Shown here: one piece after another, positions 18,634 through 34,245 of the stretch
Layout: each line of letters opens with the position of its first letter
Numbering within the stretch: position 1 is the first letter of the stretch
Assembly (NCBI RefSeq): GCF_026914185.1
Contig: NC_070558.1
Coordinates: 2,542,001-2,606,000, forward strand
Direction: 5' to 3'
From: Puccinia triticina
Taxonomy: Eukaryota > Basidiomycota > Pucciniomycetes > Pucciniales > Pucciniaceae
Length of the DNA stretch: 64,000 nt
The notes under the pieces: generated by a model
Databases searched by the model: none
The model's input: the letters and a program-made list of their open reading frames with translations, nothing else
Told to the model about the DNA's origin: nothing
Program-made: the position numbers and the translations under genes

Positions 18634-21600
18634 GTGGAACCGTCTCTCCCGTCGACATCCGTTGTAGTTACTGTGACCGCCTCCCCCCCTTCTCCTATAT
18701 CTCGAAATCAATCTCTTGTCACAGTTCCTATTGAGCCTCAGGGTGGAAGACCCGCCCCTGAGTTTGATGCATCGTTGAGTTCAGCTGATGCCCCAGGCGT
18801 GGGGACAGCCGCCTCAGTAGAGCCGTCTGAGGACGCCGCTGATGTCGTATATGATAGTTTAAGTTCTGTTCCGCTGGCTGCCGCATCCGCGGCTGCTGAG
18901 TCGAACACGATTCGTGTAGATTTCCTACACGAGGTTGAAGGACGCTTGGCCAGAGTTCTTCTCGACACGGGCGCAGGATCGTCCTACGTGTCTTCTTCAT
19001 TTGTATCTTCTCATTCTCTTCCCATCTTTCATTCACCATCTTCATTCTGCGTCGCCGGCGCTTTTGGTGATAAAATTAAAGATAACCGGCTTGCTAACGT
19101 CCATTTCTCCTTTTCTGAGGTGGACTTCGTTTGTGTTTGCAGGATCGCGCCGTTAGCTAGTTACGACGTGATACTTGGTCGTGATTGGATCGCAACGCAC
19201 GTTTCGTCGACGGATTGGGAGCACAACTTGTGGCGTCTTAAGGGGCCAGGCGGTAATGTTGTCGTTTTTCAGCCTTCCTTGCCCGCTATCTCCTTGATTC
19301 AGGAGACAGTCCTCGCGCCGCTGACGGACGAGGATGAAGTTTTGTTACCCAAATTTTTTAGGCGCCGTGGCATCTGGGAAGGTGCAGCAGAAAAGCTGCT
19401 TGCGCTCACGGAATCGGAGGGCGTGGAAGGCCCGCGCGAAGAACGCTCGGCCGACCTACCCACTGTGTTTGGGAAAGAGAAGTTAGGTGAAGAGCTTCGT
19501 GCGCTAATAGCCGAGTTCTCGGACCTTTTTTCCCCCATTGTTAAAGCCTCGACACGCAAACGCGTGATCGAGCATCTTGTTGATACTGGTACGGCCGCGC
19601 CTATTTATCAGCCGGTCCGACAACTGTCGCCAGCTCTGCTGGGTACTCTGAAAGAGAGACTTAATGGCCTTCAAGATGCCGGATTTATCCGGCCATCTAC
19701 GTCGGCGTGGTCTTCACCGATTGTATTTGTTAAAAATCCTTCCTCCGGGAAGGTAAGGCTGTGTGTTGATTACCGGCAGGTGAATGCTGTCACAAAGAAA
19801 GACAGGCACCCGCTGCCGGTAATTCAAGAGTGTTTTGATGCGCTTCGCGGTGCGAGGTTCTTTTCCAAGATTGATTTGCAGCAAGGGTTCCATCAGATGA
19901 GGATAGCCCCTGATGATGTACCCAAAACTGCGTTCGGGACTAAATACGGTCACTTTGAGTGGCTCGTAATGCCCTTTGGTTTGGTTAATGCACCCAGTAC
20001 TTTCCAGCGTATGATGACCCACATCTTGAGGGAATTCATCAATGTGTTCGTCCAAGTATACTTGGATGATATCCTGGTATACTCTAGGTCAGAGGTCGAG
20101 CACCTCGAGCATGTGCACACGGTTCTCCAAGTCCTTCGAGACGAAGAGTTGAAGTGTTCTGGAGCTAAATGCTCCTTTGGCTTGCGTGAAATGCAGTATG
20201 TAGGCCACGTCGTTGGATTTAACACGATCCGGCCGATGAAAGAAAAGATTGAATGTATTCAATCTTGGCCGCGCCCCACGACTGTCTATGACGTCCGGGC
20301 TTTCTTAGGATTGTGCGGGTTTTACCGCCGTTATGTTAAAAACTTCGCGAAAATTGCTACCCCTCTTCATGGCCTAACGGCTGGAGGCGTAAAGAAATGC
20401 GAGAAGATCTTGTGGTTGCCCGTCCATGACGCGGCGTTTGTTTTTCTTAAAGAGGCTCTGGTGTCTACACCAATCCTCCTTACCCCGGATACAGCTAAGG
20501 CCTTCATTATGGAGACTGACGCGTCAGACTTTGCTGTCGGCGCGGTACTGTTGCAATATGGCGACGATGAGCGTCTGCACCCGGTTGCTTTCGAGAGCTG
20601 CAAGCTCAACAAAGCCCAAATTAACTACCCGGCACAAGAGCGGGAGTTGTTGGCCATTATCCACGCTTGGCGGAAATGGCATGTTTATTTAGATGGCGCT
20701 GTTGTCACAACCATCGTGTATACAGATCATGCGTCCCTGGTTTATTTGAAATGCCAAAAGCTCCCGTCCAAGCGGCTCTGCCGCTGGCTGGAGGAGTTCG
20801 CCGAGATGGACATTGAAATCCGTTATAAAAAAGGCGCTGACAACATTGTTCCTGACGCGCTGTCCCGACGGAGTGATTTATCACTCGTGGATGATATTGG
20901 CGACGTCCTTGATGAGACCGATTGGCCTTTGATAATCCCTTACTTGATTGATAAAAGGAAGATTCCAGCTTGGGTCCCTGAGGGGCTCGTGATGAGAGCG
21001 GAGCAGAATTAGAAGTTCTTTGAATATGACTCGGACGACGAGACCCTGATCTATCTGGGGCGTCCCGGACTGCTCGAACGCTCACCGTTTATCCCGCTAG
21101 CACACAGGTTTGATCTACTTCGAGCGGTTCATGATGATTTAGGTCACCGTGGCCGTGACTGCACACTACAGGTGCTGCGTGGCCGGGGTTGGTGGCCCAG
21201 ACGCTACGAGGATGTTAAAAGTTATATTGCTACTTGTGCGCCGTGCCAAGTGCATGAGCGTGCGCACGCGTCGCAGGAAACAGGACTTCAGGTCCCTTTG
21301 CCTGCGGTGATGCCGTTTGAGCGGTGGTCCTCCGACTTCATTAAGATGCCGGAGAGTTATAAGGCGGGATACAATTGGATCTTGACTATTGTCGACCATT
21401 GTACATCCTGGCCAATAGCCATCCCTCTAAAAAACGCTACGGCAGATGCTATCGCAGAAGCCGTGTTTGATCATGTGATCACCCCTTTTGGGTTACCTCG
21501 CGAATTCCTCACGGACCGCGGGTCTAACTTTTTGTCTGCCGGGTTTGCCGGCTTTTTGGCCAAGGCAGGAGTTAAGAAGCTTAATACTTCTGGTTATCAC

Positions 21601-22434
21601 CCCCGTACCAACGGGAAATTTGAACGGTTTAATGGTATCCTGGAGAAGGCTCTTTTCCGCCTGAATACAACTGGGGACCCCAAACGGTGGGAGGATTTTC
21701 TCCCCGCTGCTCTATTCTCTACTAGGATTCACGCAAGTGATAGTAGTAAGTTCTCGCCCTTCGAGCTTGTTTATGGTGTAAAACCACGGCTGTTGGGTGA
21801 TAAGCGACGCATGGTCGCCGCAGATGAGGCCTGTCCTGGCGAGCATGAATTAGCTGCCAGGATTGAGGAGCTTAATAAGCTCAGGTTGGCGGCAGCAGGT
21901 AATACTGCCATTCGCGCCGAGGCCAATAAAGCCGCTTTCAATAATAAAACTAGGTTTGCTCGCGATGTAGACGCCCTTGTTGTGGGCCAATCTGTTAAAC
22001 TTCGCAACGAGGAGCACACGAAGGGCAGCCCACGTTGGTTCGGCCCCTTCGAGATCAAGGCAATTTTGCCGAATAATGCTTATATTCTTAACGACCAAAA
22101 TGGCGACGAATACTCGAGGCCCGTGAACGGAAATAGCTTGAAGCCGGTGTCCCTACGATCTTTGGTGGTCAATGGGATGTGGGCGACGCCCCCCGCAATT
22201 GCTCAGCGGGAGCGGCAGGCTGAGGCCCGCGTGGCCAAGGCCCTGCTTAAGAAGACCACTTCGGTGGCAAAGTTATCTAAGCCGGTAAAGGCTAAAAAGG
22301 TTAAAGGCGCCGGAAGGCCTCCGGCCCCGTCGGTTACTGATTCTCCGGCTACCCCGGCTCAGCCGGCGCGGAAGATACGCGTCCGTTTTGACGGCCAGCT
22401 GCTCCCGGAAGGTGCTGGGGCAGCCCCTGTCTAG
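18634..22434 (+). pseudogene. Gypsy Pol with a single in-frame amber stop
   Basis: The frame continues from the gag end to 22434 with one interruption, TAG at 21010-21012. The first part (to 21012) holds an aspartic protease (LDTGAGSSYVS), a reverse transcriptase (FSKIDLQQGFHQ, catalytic VYLDDILVYS) and an RNase H (METDASDFAVGAVL). After the stop the same frame goes on with the integrase: an HHCC zinc finger (H-x4-H and CAPC), the catalytic core (DFIKM, DRGSNF, E in NGKFERFN) and a C-terminal KLRNEEHTKGSPRWFGPF chromodomain-like end. RT precedes integrase, as in Ty3/Gypsy. The stop separates integrase from the rest, so the copy is defective unless it is read through. It fits CAG to TAG. Confidence 0.9.
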
Positions 22435-22445
22435 GGGGGGGCGGT

Positions 22446-22855
22446 TGTAGCCGTGCTACAATTGGCTACGCGACAGGCGCCCATACTAGGGGCGCGCTGT
22501 ACGCGTGTTAGGTTTTTCCGGCTCCGCACGAGCCAGGAGTTAGAGGTGCCGAAGCCCCTGCGTACTGCACGCAAGGGGTTGTTGGTTTTGTTTCTTCTTT
22601 CTTTTCTCAGACAAGGCGTGACCTGTACACGCCCATATTGTCTGTACCGTTGAATTATCATTCATCGTTTTCTTCTTGTTGTTTGGTTCTCTTTTCCATT
22701 GTCGGCCCTTATAAAAGGGCCTCTCTTGTATGTCTGTTTCCCGCATCCATCCCCTGTCGTTGGAAATCCAGACACCTCTTCTTTGTCATTTAGCCGCGTG
22801 TAGCTTTGCTCCGCCGCAGGCCCATTTTCATAGCCTTGTAGCCTGCCCGACTACA
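22446..22855 (+). repeat. Gypsy 3' LTR, sense to MCM3
   Basis: Identical by eye to the 5' LTR. Its TATA box (22710-22716) points toward MCM3, whose ATG is at 22937. It also carries an ACGCGT at 22501-22506. Transcripts started in this LTR would run straight into the MCM3 coding region. Confidence 0.93.
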
Positions 22856-22936
22856 AAAGGACAACTCATCGCCAATCACCGAGCAGGAAACAGGAGGACC
22901 AGTCGAACGTGAAGCACGAGGAAATAAACAGCACAA

Positions 22937-26225
<3,289 letters not shown>

Positions 26226-26604
26226 TAGCACAGACGAGTTGTTGACTCTTCTCATTGGCTTGGGCTAAGTTCTACCCATTCATATGTCTTCGTCTTCTTC
26301 ATCTTCCCCCTTTTTTATCTCTTTTCTCTAACATGTGTGACTGTGATTCGTTTTTTGTAAAGCAAGTTGCAATACGTTCTCCGCCCTGTCCCACTCCCAG
26401 ATAGCTCTCCCTGTAAATGAAGTCGAATTGGAAACCACAGGACTTGTCTAGACGGAAAGACCTTCTTTTCTTCTCCGCCGTTTCACATCAAAAAAAAACC
26501 CCAGTAGATTATATCCATTACTTTAAGGAAACTCCAGTCCCATCCAACTGTCAAGGCCTCTTCAGGATTATTTTGACATAGGGCTTCTGTTGGGCTTACT
26601 TGAG
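26226..26604. other. MCM3 downstream region
   Basis: Pyrimidine- and AT-rich sequence after the MCM3 stop, expected to hold its 3' untranslated region. No gene was recognised. Confidence 0.5.
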
Positions 26605-26713
26605 GCGTGCTTGAACTGTGTTTGTATTCACCTGAGGAGCAGCAGAGGCAGACAGTATGGGAGGCGTGGATAGCCTACATAGAATAGCGGTAGAGACACA
26701 TAGTATGGGTGCA
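26605..26713 (+). repeat. Dispersed repeat, copy 2
   Basis: Resembles 1290-1400 in the same orientation. A TATA-like ATATATATAAAG lies further on, at 26959-26970. On the minus strand a 138-codon frame (27012-26596) crosses this segment, but codon pattern and family give no support for it as a gene. Confidence 0.45.
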
Positions 26714-27021
26714 CGGAGGGAGTTTGCCTCTGGAGACTTCTGGCGGAGGGCAAAGCTCTGGCTGAGCTTGGTAGAGCTGCCGTGTGACTCTCGGTGTGCT
26801 TCGGGCAGCACAATGCACATAGGCGACAGCTTTGTCTTAGGGAAGAAGCGAGGCTGAGCCAGAGCTGGCAGGGAGATTTGAGCTGCGTGGCAGCTTGGAT
26901 GCTGAGCACATTCCTGGCCCACCACGAATGCAGCTGCTGAGCTCTGCTGCTGCCGACCAATATATATAAAGCCCTCTGATGCCCGGTGCATCCTGTTTCC
27001 CCAACTCCTCACTTCCTCCCT

Positions 27022-27760
27022 CTATCCCACTGGAACCAGTGGAGCCCCCGGGCGGCTCACCAGCGGCTCTTCCCGCACGCACATGGCACCAACTTTTGCC
27101 TCCAATTCCCTCTTCCACTGGTTCCACCGACACAGACTCTCGCCTTGCCCCCCTCGATCCCTGTCCACACATCCAACTCGCGCCTGTTCCACCGCGGCCA
27201 GCTCACCCGGCGCGCTGAGATAGTATCTCCTGCTGTTCTCCGCGATCCGGCATGCAAGCGACTGACCCGTGCATGGATGTCGATGGAAAGCTGGCCCATG
27301 GGGCAGAAAGTTGGAGAGAGGACTGTCTTTTTCTGCAGCCGCAAGCGAGCGTCGATGCCCCGGAACCCGGCGGGTCCGAGCTGGTCGATGAAGTGCAGGA
27401 CCCCCTGCAAGCTCCAGCCCTGGGCGGGGCGTTCGATAGCGCGCAGGGAAGACTCGAGCCGTCTGGCCAATCCGGGACGGGTGCTCGGGTCGTCCGGGAT
27501 ATCGCCGAGCCGCATCGGCCGTCGACTGCCGTCGGTCCGGCTCGGCAGGCCGGGCAGGATCTGGGTGCGCAGGTCGAGGAGCTGCGCGCTGAGCTAGTAT
27601 CTCCTTCTTTTCTTCGTGACCCGTATACCAGAAACTGACCCGTGCAGATCGACTCAACTCATGGTGGCGGCCGTGCTCCCGGCATCGTCAAAACGTGGGA
27701 ACAATGGATATCTGCCTCAGGAACCGGATGACTTTGGCGGCCAGTGCACGTTCTTGGCAG
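27022..27760 (-). pseudogene. Degraded GC-rich gene with two similar introns
   Basis: On the minus strand, coding-like segments line up in one chain. The first runs from about 27760 to 27646 and contains a TGA. Then comes an intron beginning GTCAGTTT (to about 27594), a long exon of about 105 residues (Arg/Leu-rich, with VLHFIDQLGPAGFRGIDAR), a second intron beginning GTCAGTCG, and a last exon ending TAG at 27022 (with NQWKRELEAKVGAMC). The two introns share donor and acceptor sequence (GTCAGT and GGAGATACTA), as if one derived from the other by duplication. The plus strand is also partly open because of high GC. The family is not recognised and the 5' end was not found. Confidence 0.35.
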
Positions 27761-27980
27761 CCATAATCTAGAAGAAAGTCGTCCTTTTGAAGTTGTTGAA
27801 AGGAAGCATTTAACACGTTCCGTATGAAAGCTGACTACAGTGACCGAGATCCGATAATGTTAATACGAGCAGAAGGCCCAAGGTGAGTGGAGACAGTTGC
27901 AGTACTAATATTTTCTAGGGACAGCCTTTTTGCACACCAACCGGTCCCCCCGCACACCCAAAAAACTGTGCACTCTCATC

Positions 27981-28250
27981 TTTTTTGGAGTGCACACCTC
28001 TGCGCTCCAACTTTTCCTGGAGTGCAAACGATTCAGTCCAAAAACTGTATGTTTTTAGTATGTCGCACTCCAGGAAAGGTTGGAGTGCAGAGGTGTGCTC
28101 TCCAAAAAAACTTGGCGTGCGCACCTTTGAACTCCAAATGTCAAACACTTCAATACCTCTTTGGAGTGTACCACCGAGCCATCTGGAGTGCACAGAGGTG
28201 CACTCCAAGATGTTCTCTGAGACTCTCATTTCAAATGGACATTCAGCTGA
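27981..28250. repeat. Inverted repeats built from GGAGTGCA/TGCACTCC
   Basis: Arms 27981-28025 and 28065-28109 form a 45-bp near-perfect stem with a 39-bp loop. A second, smaller hairpin (GGAGTGCACAGAGGTGCACTCC-like) follows at 28180-28210, with more half-copies of TGGAGTG around it. It is probably a foldback-type insertion; the borders were not resolved. Confidence 0.7.
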
Positions 28251-28344
28251 CGAGGTCACCTGGAACAGTCTCTCGTGTCACTGTTAGATTCATGGATAAC
28301 TTGAGTCCTCCAAGTTCAAGGCTGTGGAACTGGCGAGCCCCGCC

Positions 28345-28427
28345 CTAACTTGAACTAAGTTAAAGTCGATCCCTGAGGGAGGCCGGAGGCGCTTCGTGCC
28401 TTCACCTTCGGAACTTGGGTAAGTTTG
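28345..28427. repeat. GC-rich hairpin element, copy B (diverged)
   Basis: Begins CTAACTTGAACTAAG and ends GGGTAAGTTTGG, with a GAGGC-GCTTCGTGCCTTC hairpin inside. It is the most diverged member of the family. Confidence 0.5.
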
Positions 28428-28429
28428 GC

Positions 28430-29076
28430 CCCGACCCTCAAACCAAGCACTCAGCGAGTCAGCCTCCCCTGAGCCCTCCATGACCGGAGGTTGCGCTCCG
28501 CCCAGTTTGCGCCTCCGCGTGCCGACCGGCGATGTTGTTCGCCCGAGGCCGCCCCCGACCCGGCATCCGTTGAAGACTTGAGCATACTTGAAAATTAGTT
28601 CGTACATATCCAACATACTTAAATATGTAGATGATTGACACGCGCTATCGGATCAATCATTGTGCGGCTCGACCTGTTATGTAGTCTTGAGAAGGAGGTT
28701 TAGCAGATCAGTCTAGCTTGAAGTGAGCTGCTCCTGCTGCTCCCCATCGACTAAACATGACGAGATGCTCTCACTAGGCCGAAGTGACCAGAACGAAGAC
28801 TAGAGGACGGTGAGTAGGAGCGTATACCTGGAAGAGTTAAAGAGGCAACTCAATGCACTCATTCGTCCTCATCCGCTCAAGTCCGTTCACTTTTTGTCAT
28901 CCTCAACCACTCCTCAGCTGGTCTGTTGTACCAGAAGCCCTATTAAATACTTGTGAGTCAGCTATCATCAGACCCGATTAGATACGCTTCGGCTTCACCA
29001 TTCTTACAGACGGCTGGTATTCAGTTTAGAGAAAAGCTACGATATTGCAACTTCCAAGACTCGCACATCCGACAAA
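28430..29076. other. Upstream region of the small secreted protein gene
   Basis: No coding segment was supported. ATTAAATACTT at 28941-28951 is a weak TATA-like site, about 130 bp upstream of the ATG at 29077. Confidence 0.4.
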
Positions 29077-29501
29077 ATGCAGTTCATTCGATTTGTCACG
29101 CTCATCACCAGCTTAGTTTTGGTTCCGGCCTTCACATTGGCCAGCTGCCATTTTAAGCACTATGCCCCGCGGAACAAAACGGCTCTTGCGACCTGTATCC
29201 CAAGTATGAAGCCCTCCCGCGTAGATAATTCGAACTGCGGTAGTGTGAAGTGGTACTTGTCTCAGTTCAGTCAATTGTCTTGCTCAGCTGTTCCCCATCC
29301 CACATCCCCGAGTGCTATACTAACCTGCTGCTCAAAAAACAAACTATCCGTCTTATGTACTGCAGAAGTGCTTGGGCGAGTACAGACGACTGTTACAATC
29401 TATGCGCCTCTTGTCTCTTCAGTGGCATTTCAGCTGGCGCTTCGGAGGTTTCTTGTCGAAAACGAAGTCTGTTTGCACATTGTCATGTCGGATACTTTTA
29501 A
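29077..29501 (+). CDS. Small secreted cysteine-rich protein, 102 aa (candidate effector)
   Basis: Exon 1 is 29077-29249 and exon 2 is 29366-29501. The 116-bp intron has donor GTGGTA, a perfect TACTAAC branch site at about 29317 and a TGCAG acceptor. Residues 1-22 form a signal peptide (MQFIRFVTLITSLVLVPAFTLA), with likely cleavage before SC. The mature chain of about 80 residues has eight cysteines, including a dense C-x3-C-x2-C cluster (DDCYNLCASC), and no membrane segment. Small size, a secretion signal and an even number of cysteines are the usual features of apoplastic or haustorial effectors in rust fungi. No known family is recognised. If the intron were ignored the frame would lose most cysteines, which supports the spliced model. 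Confidence 0.75.
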
Positions 29502-29960
29502 AAAATCTCCCCAATCACGCAATGGCGCTGCGCATTTTATCATTGTTATCATCTTCTTGATTTAGTTTATGCTCTGTCTCAACAGCTATGATTTCAGTGT
29601 TTTTTTTTCCTCACCCTTGCTGTCTGTACTGTAGCCTTGCTGTTCTTTGCCGGGCCTCCCTTTCCATGATATTCCATAACAAAGCTTGAAGCTCTTTTCT
29701 GAAAATCGATCACAGCTACACCAGGCTACACCAGGGTGTGACGAATTCTTTTTGGATTGGTTCCAAAGGACAATTTATTCCTCAATTGCATAATGCTACA
29801 AACGGGGCCTTCACATGTCTCATCTGTGAAATTCAATCTTTATCAAGAGTGAGACTCGTGATTGCTGAGTGACAGGTGACTCGCCTCTCAGACCTGTCCA
29901 TGAAATAAACTGTCGTGATCACTATCCGTACGATCTGTTTCCTATTGTTATCCGACCGGA
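29502..29960. other. Intergenic region
   Basis: AT-rich, with no supported gene. It holds the 3' end of the secreted protein gene and the upstream region of the tyrosyl-tRNA synthetase gene. Confidence 0.45.
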
Positions 29961-32091
<2,131 letters not shown>

Positions 32092-32539
32092 TCTCATATA
32101 AATACTTCGATCCGCCAATTTTATTCTGTTTTTCGGCTTTACTTCAGATTGAAATTAACTCCAATACCTTCGCAGTACAAAGGTTTTGTAGATTCAGCTC
32201 GAAGCTTCTCCGGAATTACTACTAAGCTATCACAAGTGCAGAGGCGCGCCGTGTGTGAAATGACATCGGGCTCCCCTTCCTGCCACAAGCCAACCTGAGT
32301 CTTGTAGACACATGACCCTGGTCTGACGTAGGCGGGTAATAGTTTCGCTTGTCAGTTTGTCTCACTGCTCGAGAGGTATTCATCTCTCACATGGATGAGA
32401 TTGATTTCCTAGCCTGCATTTATCACTGGCCGTGGAAAGAAGCTTTTGATCACCCATACAAAGAGCTGACAAGAGACACCAGTAAATTTTTCTGAGGCTA
32501 ACATGTCTGATGCCTGAACATGTAGTTTATTTGAAGGGA
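32092..32539. other. Intergenic region
   Basis: Downstream of the synthetase. No coding or repeat structure was recognised. Confidence 0.45.
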
Positions 32540-32910
32540 TTCACCTTAATCGGTGACTGGTTCTACCAGCCATTGAGTGGAGACACCCTCCACTTGATCA
32601 CAGGTCACTAGCTGGCTGGGGAAATCCCAGATCAGTGACCAGTACTGCATGCTGGTGATTGAGCCGGGCCTCTCCCAGCTTTAAGGACCATATTTACTGT
32701 ACATAGCGCAAGGAAAGTCCCGGCTTGATGGACAATGTTTACTGTCCATCCTGCTGCACTTTTCCAAGCTGAGTGGCCAGTGTAGACTGCCTACCACGCT
32801 CGGAAAGGCTGACTAGATGACCAGCATGTGCTGGTCATGGGGCTAGGGCTTCTCGCTGGATGGCAAGTATGTACTGGTCATCGGATTTGAGCTCGGAGAG
32901 GCTGCGGATC
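32540..32910. repeat. Degenerate palindromic array, array 5
   Basis: About six irregular units of 55-70 bp. Each contains an imperfect inverted pair such as GATGACCAGCATGTGCTGGTCAT (broken here into arms GATGACCAGC and GCTGGTCAT) or GATGGACA/TGTCCATC. The spacing and arm positions mirror the GATGACCGG arrays elsewhere, so it is likely an older relative. Confidence 0.6.
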
Positions 32911-32938
32911 AATGACCAGGGCATGATGCCTGTCAAGC

Positions 32939-33000
32939 CAAACTTAGCTAAGTCCCTCGATCGGAGGCGCGCGAGCGCTGTCGCGAAGCGACCCTCCGCT
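32939..33000. repeat. GC-rich hairpin element, copy C
   Basis: Begins CAAACTTAGCTAAGTCCCTC and continues into GC-rich nested stems ending CGACCCTCCGCT. It directly abuts the foldback element at 33017. Confidence 0.6.
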
Positions 33001-33016
33001 GCCCAGGTTTTGTGGC

Positions 33017-33941
33017 TACACGGCGGGGGTACTTCCTGCCCCGCCCGTTTGTGGAACCGACGAGAGGAGGGTAATCCGTGGAGCCGACGAGGATCGGCTC
33101 GGTAACCCCTCGGTAAGCTCGTCGGTTCCACGAAACGCTATTTTTCCACGTGGAACCGATGGGCTTCACACTTTTCCCCGTCGGTTCCACGATGTGCCTT
33201 CCTGGCACGCGTGGAGACCACGTCAGCTCGTTGCTCACGTCGGTTCCACGGCATTTTTTTTTTTTTTTTTTACTTCCAGCCAAGACCACCTCAGGCTGGT
33301 CCTGAGGTTTTGAAAGTCCGACAAAACTCGATTTTGAAGAGAGGAAAAAAAAACTTGAAAAAAAAAACTTAAGAAAAAAACCTGTCGCAAACACGATCGC
33401 AAACCATTGTTTATGGGGTTGATATCGTGTAAAAAAGCGGGAGAGGAATGTGAAATGGCTGTGCTGTGTAGCACTCCCTCTCACCCAGGCTCCCTGTGCT
33501 TGGCGTGGGTTCCATTCCCAATTATCACAATTTTTGTCAGGCTCCTCCCGCTATATTTTTCAGCCCCGCCTACGTGGCCACGTGGATTCCACGGGTACAC
33601 ATCTGTAAGTATCCGTGGAATCCTCGGGGCCATCACGAGGTGCCCCCGTGATCCACTTGGTGGAGGTCAAGTGAACGTGTGGACCAGCAGCCGCTGGTCC
33701 GACCTCGCGCAGGGGCACTACGGGGAATCCACGAGGATTCCTCGAGATATCCTTGTGGAAGGACTCCCCGGGTGTATCCGTGGAATCCTCGGGGCCATCA
33801 CGAGGTGCCCCCGTGATCCACTTGGTGGAGGTCACGTGAACGTGTGGACCAGCAGCCACTGGTCCGACCTTGCGCAGGGGCACTACGGGGAATCCACGAG
33901 GATTCCTTGAGATATCCTCGTGGAAGGACTCCCCGGGTGTA
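33017..33941 (+). mobile_element. Foldback-like element, copy 1 (925 bp)
   Basis: Bounded by TACACGGCGGGGG on the left and CCCCGGGTGTA on the right (short imperfect TIR TACAC). The left third carries at least six copies of GTGGAACCGACG or its complement in both orientations. The right third is a 165-bp unit repeated in tandem (unit starts near 33610 and 33775). A shorter copy in the opposite orientation lies at 43894-44650. No coding capacity is supported. Confidence 0.8.
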
Positions 33942-34184
33942 GGTTCCTATGAACTCAGCTCCGCCAGCCCGGCCAGCTCCAGCGCTCCTTCGGCTTTTAG
34001 CCGAAGAATCATAGTGCCACAGGTGGTTGGAAGTCAAAATATAGGTAGTTGATTATCAAACTCCAAAATCTTTGGGGGGGGGGGGGTGATTTGAGATGAA
34101 GAGGTAAAGATAGGGAAGACTGCTATGATTCTGAAACAATTTCAGAAGCAAGATTGAAAAGCTGTGCTACACTGCAGAAAGTGG

Positions 34185-34245
34185 CTAACTTAACTAAGTC
34201 CCTCCCGAGGGAGGCCAAAGGCCTCCCTCTGGGAGGGACTTATGC
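34185..34245. repeat. GC-rich hairpin element, copy D
   Basis: A clean example: CTAACTTAACTAAGTCCCTC at one end, GGGAGGGACTTATGC at the other, and a perfect GAGGGAGGCC/GGCCTCCCTC stem between. Confidence 0.8.

Larger units (their letters stand above)
16764..22855 (+). mobile_element. Full-length Ty3/Gypsy LTR retrotransposon
   Basis: Two 410-bp LTRs (16764-17173 and 22446-22855) start TGTAGCCGTG and end CCCGACTACA and look identical by eye. A 4-bp duplication AAAG lies at 16760-16763 and 22856-22859. A primer-binding-site-like TGGTAGCGAGTTCC follows the 5' LTR at 17176, and a G-rich polypurine tract at 22434-22444 precedes the 3' LTR. The gag and pol frames are present, but pol has one in-frame TAG. 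The insertion is very recent. Confidence 0.96.

Noticed and set aside
33407..33910. Open frames of 100-170 codons in the foldback element
   Set aside because: They cross tandem repeats and are not conserved in the second copy; no domain was seen.
34073..34087. Poly-G run as a possible polypurine tract of an LTR element
   Set aside because: No LTR-like direct repeat starts beside it and no retroelement coding sequence lies nearby.
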